A stretch of 5,474 bases of DNA, taken from assembly GCA_044869915.1 (NCBI GenBank), contig JBIOYB010000460.1:1-5474 (forward strand), read 5' to 3'. The notes under the pieces were generated by a model. The model was not told where the DNA came from. It ran no database searches and worked only from the letters and a program-made list of their open reading frames with translations. Made by a program: the position numbers and the translations under genes. The stretch comes from Allorhizocola sp044869915. GTDB lineage: Bacteria; Actinomycetota; Actinomycetes; Mycobacteriales; Micromonosporaceae. Below are positions 1-5,473 of this stretch, in pieces (within the stretch, counting starts at the first letter, position 1; every line of letters starts with the position of its first letter).

Positions 1-272
1 ACGCGCTGACCCGCGAGACGCTCAACGAGGAGCTCAACCGGATCTGGAGGGAGACCGGGACGACGATCCTGCTGGTCACCCATTCCATTTCCGAAGCCAT
101 TTTTCTTGGTACGAGGGTCGAGGTCATGAGCCCGAGACCCGGCCGGATCCTGCGCACGTTCGCCGTCGACCTGCCGGCGGAGCGCCGCTACGCTCAGGTG
201 ATGTCCGACCCCCGATTCGACCGGCTGGCCAGCGAGGTGCGCGCGTTGCTCGGGTCCAGTGGTTCGCACTGA
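1..272 (+). CDS. ABC transporter ATP-binding protein, C-terminal part (nitrate/sulfonate/taurine/HMP type; 5' end outside window)
   Basis: This is the cytoplasmic ATPase subunit of an ABC importer, of which only about the last 90 residues are present. The open frame has its first whole codon at base 3 and ends at TGA 270-272; bases 1-2 fit the D-loop Asp. Visible are the D-loop exit (DALTRETL), the beta strand ILLVTH carrying the switch (H-loop) histidine, the SEAIFL helix and the VMSPRPGRI signature. That signature followed by a DLP...R..P.F..L..EVRALL tail is typical of the SsuB/TauB/NrtD/ThiZ group, which serves importers with NMT1/THI5-like binding proteins. The substrate cannot be read from this fragment. 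Codons around 88-113 (ATT, TTT, CTT, GGT) are unusually AT-rich for this window. The stop lies inside the next gene (14-bp overlap), so the two are probably co-translated. The partner permease and binding-protein genes presumably lie upstream of the window. Confidence 0.93.
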   Translation, partial: ALTRETLNEELNRIWRETGTTILLVTHSISEAIFLGTRVEVMSPRPGRILRTFAVDLPAERRYAQVMSDPRFDRLASEVRALLGSSGSH

Positions 273-1410
273 AGGTCGCAAGTGGACGGAGGCGGTCGGG
301 CCCTGGCTGGGGATCGGCGCGGCGCCGGCCACGCTGACGCTGGGCGCGGCCATGGCGTCGCGCAACGACGGTGCCGTGCCGCTGCTGACGTTGCTCGCGG
401 GCGGGCTGCTGATGGCCGCGCTGCTCGCGGGCCAAGGGATGCTCGGGCTGCGGCCGCCGCACGGGGAGGGCGGCACGCTCACCTCGGTCGCGCCGTCCTA
501 TCTGGACCACAGATCACGGTTACTACTGGGCATTGTGCTCGCGCTCGCGATGGTCGGCTGGAACGGTTTCAATGTCGGCCTCGGCGGGGCCGCGCTGGCC
601 GCGCTCACCGGGACGCCGGGGCCGATGGGCGCGCTTGTCCTGGGCGCGTTGGTGTTCGTGGCCTCGTTCGCCACGCCGAGGTTACGCAACCGGATCAGTG
701 TCGTGACCACGTTGTGCGCCATCGCGCTGGTGGCGTTCTGCGTCTCTCGCCTGTCCCCTTCGGCCTCGCCGGTAACGCTGCGCCTGGCGGCGGGCCCGGC
801 CGACGTCGCGGCGCTGGGCGGCTATATCGCGGTGTTCGCGGTGCGCGCGCCCGACTTCAGCCACGGGCTGGCCCGGCGCAGGGATCTGGCGTGGTGCGTG
901 GCCCTGCTCGTCGTGCCCGCGGTGTGCGCGACCGTCGCGGGCGTGGGGATCTGGCTGCGCACGGGCGACACCGACGTGGTGGCCGTGCTCGCGCGCACGC
1001 AGAGCGTCGGCAACCTGTTCGTGACGCTGGCCGTCTTCACGCCGGCGCTGACGACGACCTACTCCGGTGCGCTGGCGCTGCGGTCGGTCCTGCCGCGCGT
1101 GACCACGCCCATCGGGATGGTGTTGATCGCTGTGCCCGGCACGGTGCTGGCGGCGGCGCGCTTCGACCACTACCTGCTGCCCTGGCTGGCCGTGCTGGCG
1201 GCGCTGCTGCCGCCGCTGGTGATCCCGATGGCCACGGAGGCCTGGCGCCGGCGGCGCGGGCTCCCACCGAAGATCGTTCCACTGTGGACCTGGATACCCT
1301 CGGGGATCGTCGCGGTCGTGCTGGGCGCGCCCATGTTTGGGTTAGTGTTGGCGGCGATCACGACGGTTTGGAGGCATCGAGGTGACATCGCCAATCGCAT
1401 CCGGGCGTGA
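259..1410 (+). CDS. NCS1-family (cytosine/purine/HMP-type) permease-like membrane protein
   Basis: This 383-residue, strongly hydrophobic protein probably has 10-12 membrane helices. Compared from memory with E. coli CodB, it keeps the order of NCS1 landmarks. These are a third-helix motif GWNGFNVG (about 100-107), a sixth-helix exit APDFSHGLARRR (197-208) matching the CodB ADF.R.GR loop, an eighth-helix TPALTTTYSGALALRS (261-276) matching TTNDNALYASGL, and a late LPPLVIPMATEAWRRRR (about 316-332) matching PPVGGVIIADY..RRR. NCS1 proteins are secondary importers of nucleobases, hydantoins or hydroxymethylpyrimidine; the substrate here is unknown. It is shorter than most members (400-500 aa), mainly at the N-terminus. 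The GTG start at 259 has no Shine-Dalgarno site, but the next in-frame ATG (352) would remove the first helix, so translation probably depends on coupling to the upstream ATPase. TTA codons occur at 520, 682 and 1342, and none were found in the other genes. Confidence 0.8.
   Translation: MVRTEGRKWTEAVGPWLGIGAAPATLTLGAAMASRNDGAVPLLTLLAGGLLMAALLAGQGMLGLRPPHGEGGTLTSVAPSYLDHRSRLLLGIVLALAMVGWNGFNVGLGGAALAALTGTPGPMGALVLGALVFVASFATPRLRNRISVVTTLCAIALVAFCVSRLSPSASPVTLRLAAGPADVAALGGYIAVFAVRAPDFSHGLARRRDLAWCVALLVVPAVCATVAGVGIWLRTGDTDVVAVLARTQSVGNLFVTLAVFTPALTTTYSGALALRSVLPRVTTPIGMVLIAVPGTVLAAARFDHYLLPWLAVLAALLPPLVIPMATEAWRRRRGLPPKIVPLWTWIPSGIVAVVLGAPMFGLVLAAITTVWRHRGDIANRIRA
1370..1374 (+). promoter_or_regulatory. 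Shine-Dalgarno site for the APH-fold kinase
   Basis: GGAGG stands 7 bases before the GTG at 1382 and lies inside the end of the permease gene. It supports the GTG as the true kinase start and shows that this gene can recruit ribosomes independently, unlike the permease gene before it. Confidence 0.8.
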
Positions 1411-2020
1411 CGCCGACGTCTACGCGCTCGACGACGCGCGCGTGCTGCGACGCTATCGCAACGGCGGCGACGCCACACTCGAGGCCGAGTTCATGTCGCA
1501 CGTGGGGTCGCTCGGCTATCCGGTGCCGCAGATTTACTCCGCGGGCGGCGCCGACATGATCATGGATCGTGTGGACGGGCCCACCATGCTCGAGGTCCTT
1601 ATGGTCCGACAGCTCTCGCCCGTGGACGCCGGGCAGGTCCTCGCCGAGCTGCACAACCGGTTGCACGCCCTGCCGCCGCTGCATTCTCGCGAGCCGGGCC
1701 ATACGGTGCTCCACCTCGACCTGCACCCGGCCAACATCATCCTCGCCGAGGACGGCCCGGTCGTCATCGACTGGCGCAACAGCTCCGACGGCCCGGCCGG
1801 CCTCGACTGCGCCCTGTCCGCCGTCATCCTGGCCCAGCAGGCAGTCCTCTCCCCCGATCTCGCCGATATCGCACTGCTCATGCTGCGTGCCTTCACCGGC
1901 GCCACCCAGCACGCCGTCGGCCCCCATCTCGACGCCGCTCTCGCCTACCGCGCCGCCGACCCGGCCATGACCCCGCAAGAGATCGCCGCCCTCGACCGGG
2001 CCCGCGCACTGATCCCTTAG
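1382..2020 (+). CDS. Short APH/choline-kinase-fold phosphotransferase
   Basis: A 212-residue cytoplasmic protein of the aminoglycoside phosphotransferase (APH) superfamily, which transfers the ATP gamma-phosphate to a hydroxyl on a small molecule. The N-lobe has a nucleotide-loop-like GRDADVYAL (8-16) and the strand RVLRRYR (20-26). The helix E at 34/36 follows, then the hinge-like DMIMDRVDGPTML (58-70). The C-lobe carries the Brenner-type catalytic loop HLDLHPAN (111-118; catalytic Asp113, metal-binding Asn118) and the second metal site VVIDW (Asp130). The beta-3 lysine usual in kinases appears to be Arg (23 or 24), which as I recall is common in this short actinobacterial subfamily. At about 210 residues it is smaller than typical APH enzymes (250-300). 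The start overlaps the permease end by 29 bp, so the two share an operon. The acceptor is unknown; antibiotic resistance should not be assumed. The thiamine kinase ThiK shares the fold, which is the only reason to mention vitamin salvage. Confidence 0.9.
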   Translation: MTSPIASGRDADVYALDDARVLRRYRNGGDATLEAEFMSHVGSLGYPVPQIYSAGGADMIMDRVDGPTMLEVLMVRQLSPVDAGQVLAELHNRLHALPPLHSREPGHTVLHLDLHPANIILAEDGPVVIDWRNSSDGPAGLDCALSAVILAQQAVLSPDLADIALLMLRAFTGATQHAVGPHLDAALAYRAADPAMTPQEIAALDRARALIP

Positions 2021-2051
2021 CTGCTGGGTGAGGTCCAACCCCACCCAGCAG
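2021..2051. terminator. Bidirectional hairpin terminator between convergent genes
   Basis: CTGCTGGGTG (2021-2030) and CACCCAGCAG (2042-2051) are exact inverted repeats of 10 bp. After one A/C mismatch, a further GGT/ACC pairing (2032-2034 with 2038-2040) leaves a three-base loop. The hairpin begins at the base after the kinase stop and ends 10 bp from the stop of the opposing peptidase gene, so it can serve both transcripts. There is no U-tract on either side, as is usual for high-GC actinobacterial hairpin terminators. Confidence 0.85.
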
Positions 2052-2061
2052 ATGTGCGCCC

Positions 2062-3384
2062 TCACCAGTTGCTGGACCCGCGCACGGTTGGCCAGGGCTT
2101 CCACCAGGGCTTGATGAGGTACACGATGCCACCGGATCCTGACGAGACGCCGCCGCTGGAGTTGATCCGCTTGGTGCGCAACCAGACGTTCTCCAGCTGG
2201 TCGCGCTTGTAGACGTTGCGAACCTCCGCATTGGACGATGACGCCGGATCGTTGACGATCACATCTCCTGAGGAAGTGAAGCCGACGATGACGAACAGGT
2301 GCCCGGACGTGCCGTAGTTGGAGCCGTCGAGCTCGCTCGCGAGAAACGATAGGCTTGTCACCACGGGGATCCCGGCCTTGATGAACCGCTCGGCCTCGTC
2401 GAGCGAGTGCAGCCGCGTGACCCGGGCGTCGATGCCCGCATATGAGGCGGCATAGGCCGTGTTGAACGGCCAGTTGCCCGACCCGCGATAGGTGTAGTCC
2501 CACGTCATGCGCGCGGCGTGGGGGATCTGCGGATCGGTGTAGCCGGGCGTGACCCACGACAGGTCCTGTTCGGACGGTTGCCGGCCCCAGTATTCGAGCA
2601 CCATCGTGGTCGAGGTCGGGCTGCACCAGACCTGACCGCCGCCGCCCCACTCGGGATAGTAGCCCCGGTGGATCATTTGCGAGCGCGGCGGCACGGCCAG
2701 CTCCCTGCCCCACGCGATGCCGCCCTGGCTGAGCGGCACGCTAAACCGGTCCGGCACATAGGAACTCATCGCGCCGAGCATCCACAGGCGCGGCGACCGC
2801 CACTGGTCCGGCGCCCGGTAGAGCGTGACCCGCAGTTGGTATGCCTGCAGCATCACGCCGTTGGCCACGTCGTCGATCGAGAACGTGTCGGTGAAGATGG
2901 TCGACCACGGGTCGCCCTGGCGGTTTTTGCTCGTACGCTTGACGTCCTGGTCGCCGCTTGCCCAGACGCCCATCATGTACCAGGGGGTGAGCCCGCCGGT
3001 GTTGTATGTGCCCTGCAGTTCGACCCGCAGCCAGGTGCCGGCGGGCGTGTCCGCGTTCCACGACGGGACCAGCTCGCTGGCGAGGAAGCCGACCTGGGTG
3101 ACCGGCGAGGTCCAGGTCGCGTAGGACCACGTTTTGGTCAGGCCCGTGTGCGGGTCGGCGTAGTCGACCGTCCCGGCCGGGCGCAGCATCGTGATGCCGG
3201 TGCGCACACCGGGGATCGCGAACGTGCCCTCGTGTGTGCCGCCGCGCCAGTCCCGATAGGACTCCCACGACTGGAACGTGATCTGCTCGTCGTGCTCGAC
3301 GACGGTCGTGGTGGCGTGCGCGGGCGTGGCCGGGGCGAGCAGGGCCACCGCCAGCGCAGCGATAGAAAGGTGTGAAATCTTCAC
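2062..3384 (-). CDS. Secreted C39-like (papain-fold) cysteine peptidase with Trp-rich N-terminal region
   Basis: From GTG at 3384 this is a 440-residue precursor. Residues 1-24 form a Sec signal peptide (K2, a hydrophobic core IAALAVALLAP, cleavage site AHA at 22-24), so the product is exported. The C-terminal part (about 228-424) is a C39-like peptidase domain. It has the oxyanion Gln251, nucleophile Cys254 in QVWCSPTSTTMVLEYWG, His362 in SGHLFVIVGF and Asp379 in VIVNDPA, a complete catalytic set. Bacteriocin-processing C39 domains are fused to ABC exporters; this one is free-standing, so that role is unlikely. Residues 25-227 are rich in Trp, Tyr and predicted beta strand and I do not recognise them; they may bind substrate or wall. 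A Ser/Gly linker (409-419) and Trp-rich tail (W427, W428, W431, W440) close the protein. A TTG at 3411 in the same frame is possible, but GTG gives a cleaner signal peptide. No Shine-Dalgarno site precedes either. The neighbour across the divergent promoter is also secreted. Confidence 0.9.
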   Translation of the reverse strand: MKISHLSIAALAVALLAPATPAHATTTVVEHDEQITFQSWESYRDWRGGTHEGTFAIPGVRTGITMLRPAGTVDYADPHTGLTKTWSYATWTSPVTQVGFLASELVPSWNADTPAGTWLRVELQGTYNTGGLTPWYMMGVWASGDQDVKRTSKNRQGDPWSTIFTDTFSIDDVANGVMLQAYQLRVTLYRAPDQWRSPRLWMLGAMSSYVPDRFSVPLSQGGIAWGRELAVPPRSQMIHRGYYPEWGGGGQVWCSPTSTTMVLEYWGRQPSEQDLSWVTPGYTDPQIPHAARMTWDYTYRGSGNWPFNTAYAASYAGIDARVTRLHSLDEAERFIKAGIPVVTSLSFLASELDGSNYGTSGHLFVIVGFTSSGDVIVNDPASSSNAEVRNVYKRDQLENVWLRTKRINSSGGVSSGSGGIVYLIKPWWKPWPTVRGSSNW

Positions 3385-3390
3385 GCCGCG

Positions 3391-3396
3391 ACTATA
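3391..3396 (-). promoter_or_regulatory. Candidate -10 element for the C39-like peptidase gene (leaderless transcript)
   Basis: Read on the - strand this is TATAGT, which fits TANNNT exactly. Six bases separate it from the GTG at 3384, so transcription would start at or one base before the start codon. Together with the missing Shine-Dalgarno site, this is the expected arrangement for a leaderless actinobacterial mRNA. At 17-bp spacing the -35 position reads TTCTGT, a poor match. Confidence 0.5.
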
Positions 3397-3400
3397 ACTC

Positions 3401-3429
3401 TTGCCAAACAATCACAGAAGACTGAAACT
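3401..3429 (+). promoter_or_regulatory. Candidate promoter for the GHL10 hydrolase gene
   Basis: TTGCCA (3401-3406) matches five of six -35 consensus bases and is followed at 17-bp spacing by GAAACT (3424-3429), a weak -10. Seven bases then lead to the ATG at 3437, so this too would give a nearly leaderless mRNA. A competing choice is TATAAC at 3393-3398 as the -10, which would give a leader of about 30 bases but has no good -35. The sequence alone does not decide between them. Either promoter overlaps the one for the opposing gene. Confidence 0.35.
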
Positions 3430-3436
3430 TTCCTCC

Positions 3437-5392
3437 ATGAGACGGCTCTTGGTTCCGATGGTCATGCTCGTCGCGCTCGCCGGCATCGCGCCCGCTCAGG
3501 CCATCGTGCCGACAGCCCCGACAACCCCGGCAGCCGCGGCGGACTGCACGACCGACCCGGCAGTGCCCAAACAGCAGTTCCGTGCGATGTGGATCGCGAG
3601 CGTGGCCAACATCGACTGGCCGAGTGCAACCGGTCTCAGCGCGGCGACGCAGCAGGCCGAGTTCAGATCCTGGCTCGATCTGGCGGTACAAAAGAACATG
3701 AACGCCGTTGTGGTACAGGTGCGCCCGACCGCCGACGCGTTCTGGCCGTCCCCGCACGAGCCGTGGTCGCAGTGGCTGACCGGCACGCAGGGCGCCAACC
3801 CGGGCTACGACCCGCTCGCGTTCATGGTCGCCGAGGCCCACGCGCGCAACCTCGAGTTCCACGCCTGGTTCAACCCCTACCGGATCGCCAATCACACCAA
3901 CGCCAGCCAACTCGTGTCCACCCACCCGGCGCGCCAGAACCCAAGCTGGCGATTTTCCTACGACGGCCGGATGTACTACAACCCGGGCATCCCGGCCGTG
4001 CGCGCGTTTGTCGAGAACGCGATGATGGACGCGGTCAACCGGTACGACATCGATGGCGTGCATTTCGACGACTATTTCTACCCCTATCCGGCCAGCGGCC
4101 AGACCATCCCCGACTCGGCGACCTATACCCAATACGGCGCGGGGTTCGCCAACATCAACGACTGGCGGCGCGACAACGTCAACCTGCTGGTGCGGGAGAT
4201 GAGCCAGCGCATCCACGCGGCCAAGCCGCACGTGAAGTTCGGGATCAGCCCGTTCGGCATCTGGCGCAACGCCTCCACCGACCCGCTGGGGTCGGCCACG
4301 TCCGGGCTCCAGTCGTACGACGCCATCTTCGCCGACAGCCGACGGTGGGTCCAGCAGGGTTGGCTCGACTACATCAACCCGCAGATCTACTGGCACATCG
4401 GGTTCGCCACAGCCGACTACGAGGTGCTCACGGCGTGGTGGTCCAATGTGGTCAGTGGGACCAGCGTGCAGCTGTTCGTCGGGCAGGCCGCCTACCGGGT
4501 CGCCGTGTCGGGGCAGGAGGCGGCGTGGCAGCGGCCAAACGAGCTGACCAACCATTTGTTTTACAACCGGCAGCACACGCAGGTGTTGGGTGATGTATTC
4601 TTTAGCGCCAAGGACGTACGTGCCAACCGGATCGGAAGCGTGGCTCGACTGGTCGCCGACCACTACTCCAAGCCCGCCCTGGTCCCGGCCTACGGCACGG
4701 CAAGTCCGCCCGCGCCGCCAGTGCTCTCCGGTGCCACCCGAGTGACTGGCGGCGTTTCCCTCACCTGGACGGGCAGCGGCAAGGAATACGCGATCTATCG
4801 GGTCGACGGCGCGCCCGCGACCGACCCGTGCTTCTTCGCCGACGCGCGGCACCTGCTGAAGACGACGCGCGGCACGACCTACACTGACACGACAGCCGTC
4901 GCCGCCAACACCTACACCTATTACTTGTCCGCATTGGATCGCCTGCACCGGGAGAGCGGCGCGAGCGCGGGCCGGGTCGTCGCGCCGAGCGGGCCCTTCT
5001 CCGCCATCGTCGACGGGCCGACCACGGCGAGCGCCAACTGGGGCACGTCAACCTTTTCGGCGCAGCGCTATGGCGACGACTACCGGTTCGCCGATCCCGT
5101 CGCGTCAAGCGATCCGGCCTGGTTCGCCGCGACCATCCCGGCCGCCGGAAGCTACCGGATCGAGGTCTGGTATCCGGCGAACTCCGGCTACAACAGCGCC
5201 GCACCGCACATCATCGCGGCCACGGGCGGCAACCAGAGCGTCACCGTCGACCAGCGCACGGGCGGAGGGGCGTGGCGCAGCCTTGGCACCTTCACGCTCG
5301 CGGCCGGCACCTACAACGTGGTCGGCCTGAGCCGGTGGACGTCGACCACGGGCTACGTCATCGCCGACGCCGTCCGGATCACCAAACTCTGA
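3437..5392 (+). CDS. Secreted GHL10-family glycoside hydrolase with FN3-like and golvesin-type C-terminal domains
   Basis: From ATG at 3437 this is a 651-residue precursor. Residues 1-22 form a signal peptide (RR then LLVPMVMLVALAG, cleavage AQA). After a Pro/Ala/Thr linker comes the GHL10 (DUF187) TIM-barrel, about 45-415. Its marks are FRAMWIASVANIDWP (48-62), NAVVVQVRPTADAFW (89-103), FHAWFNPYRIAN (141-152), the acidic GVHFDDYFYPYP (207-218; likely active-site Asp211/212), FGISPFGIWRN (268-278) and YINPQIYW (312-319). The family includes B. subtilis YngK and E. coli DigH/YddW, the latter acting on peptidoglycan strands stripped of peptides. Residues about 424-516 resemble a fibronectin-III module. 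Residues 524-651 match the golvesin/Xly-type C-terminal domain: DGPTTASANW, a VDQ...GG.W.SLGTF core and VIADAVRI at the end. This domain is often found on extracellular enzymes and is presumed to bind polymer. The start was chosen for its signal peptide; an in-frame TTG at 3401 adds a charged stretch. There is no Shine-Dalgarno site. The exact substrate is not proven. Confidence 0.92.
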   Translation: MRRLLVPMVMLVALAGIAPAQAIVPTAPTTPAAAADCTTDPAVPKQQFRAMWIASVANIDWPSATGLSAATQQAEFRSWLDLAVQKNMNAVVVQVRPTADAFWPSPHEPWSQWLTGTQGANPGYDPLAFMVAEAHARNLEFHAWFNPYRIANHTNASQLVSTHPARQNPSWRFSYDGRMYYNPGIPAVRAFVENAMMDAVNRYDIDGVHFDDYFYPYPASGQTIPDSATYTQYGAGFANINDWRRDNVNLLVREMSQRIHAAKPHVKFGISPFGIWRNASTDPLGSATSGLQSYDAIFADSRRWVQQGWLDYINPQIYWHIGFATADYEVLTAWWSNVVSGTSVQLFVGQAAYRVAVSGQEAAWQRPNELTNHLFYNRQHTQVLGDVFFSAKDVRANRIGSVARLVADHYSKPALVPAYGTASPPAPPVLSGATRVTGGVSLTWTGSGKEYAIYRVDGAPATDPCFFADARHLLKTTRGTTYTDTTAVAANTYTYYLSALDRLHRESGASAGRVVAPSGPFSAIVDGPTTASANWGTSTFSAQRYGDDYRFADPVASSDPAWFAATIPAAGSYRIEVWYPANSGYNSAAPHIIAATGGNQSVTVDQRTGGGAWRSLGTFTLAAGTYNVVGLSRWTSTTGYVIADAVRITKL

Positions 5393-5401
5393 CCCGGGTC
5401 C

Positions 5402-5473
5402 TGGATATTCGGCGATCTGCCCTCTCGCGTGAGGCCCTGTCGCCTGAAACTGCGGGCGATCCGCTCGATCGAT
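5402..5473 (+). pseudogene. Possible remnant of an ISL3-family transposase N-terminal region
   Basis: The frame starting at 5402 reads through to the window end. It encodes a stretch with GDLP (5411-5422), then a basic segment RPCRLKLRAIR (5432-5464). ISL3-family transposases carry a very similar stretch near their N-terminus: DLP, about five residues, then V/R-x-L-x-L-R-x-R-R, just before zinc-finger cysteines. Here no start codon and no preceding cysteine pair fit before the hydrolase stop at 5390, so if the match is real this is a decayed or truncated fragment continuing beyond the window. Only about 24 residues are visible and the comparison is from memory, so chance similarity remains quite possible. 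Confidence 0.3.
5411..5444 (+). terminator. Weak hairpin, possible terminator of the GHL10 gene
   Basis: GGCGA (5411-5415) pairs with TCGCC (5440-5444), enclosing CCTC (5421-5424) paired with GAGG (5431-5434). The two stems are separated by an unpaired 5x5 internal loop. It starts 18 bases after the hydrolase stop, a sensible place for a terminator. The pairing is weak, no U-tract follows, and it lies in the stretch that resembles a transposase fragment. Confidence 0.25.

Noticed and set aside
282..1385. A 367-codon + strand frame overlapping the permease in another reading phase.
   Set aside because: It encodes an Arg/Ala/Gly-rich low-complexity chain, whereas the 259-1410 frame gives clear membrane helices and NCS1 landmarks.
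1382..2020. Calling the kinase an antibiotic-resistance aminoglycoside phosphotransferase.
   Set aside because: Only the general fold motifs match. The protein is short, lacks the beta-3 lysine and sits with transporter genes; the superfamily mostly acts on metabolites.
1358..2713. A 451-codon open frame on the - strand covering the kinase gene and part of the peptidase gene.
   Set aside because: It runs antisense through the kinase and the terminator hairpin and out of frame through the peptidase gene, with Arg/Gly-rich composition and no motif. It is a composition artefact.
3589..4593. A 334-codon + strand frame inside the hydrolase gene in another phase.
   Set aside because: It is Arg-rich with no domain and lies wholly inside the GHL10 barrel coding sequence.
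3392..4948. A 518-codon open frame on the - strand opposite the hydrolase gene.
   Set aside because: It is antisense to a well-supported GHL10 coding region, has a low-complexity Gly/Val/Arg/His composition, no recognisable domain and no ribosome site. Such mirror frames are expected in high-GC coding DNA.
5391..5400. A 10-bp perfect palindrome GACCCGGGTC overlapping the hydrolase stop codon.
   Set aside because: There is no loop for an RNA hairpin and no second copy in the window. In GC-rich DNA it is most simply a chance palindrome.
5411..5464. A direct repeat of about 10 bases (GGCGATCTGC at 5411 and GGCGATCCGC at 5455).
   Set aside because: Only 9 of 10 bases match and there are only two copies, too little to support a repeat family, attachment site or target-site duplication.
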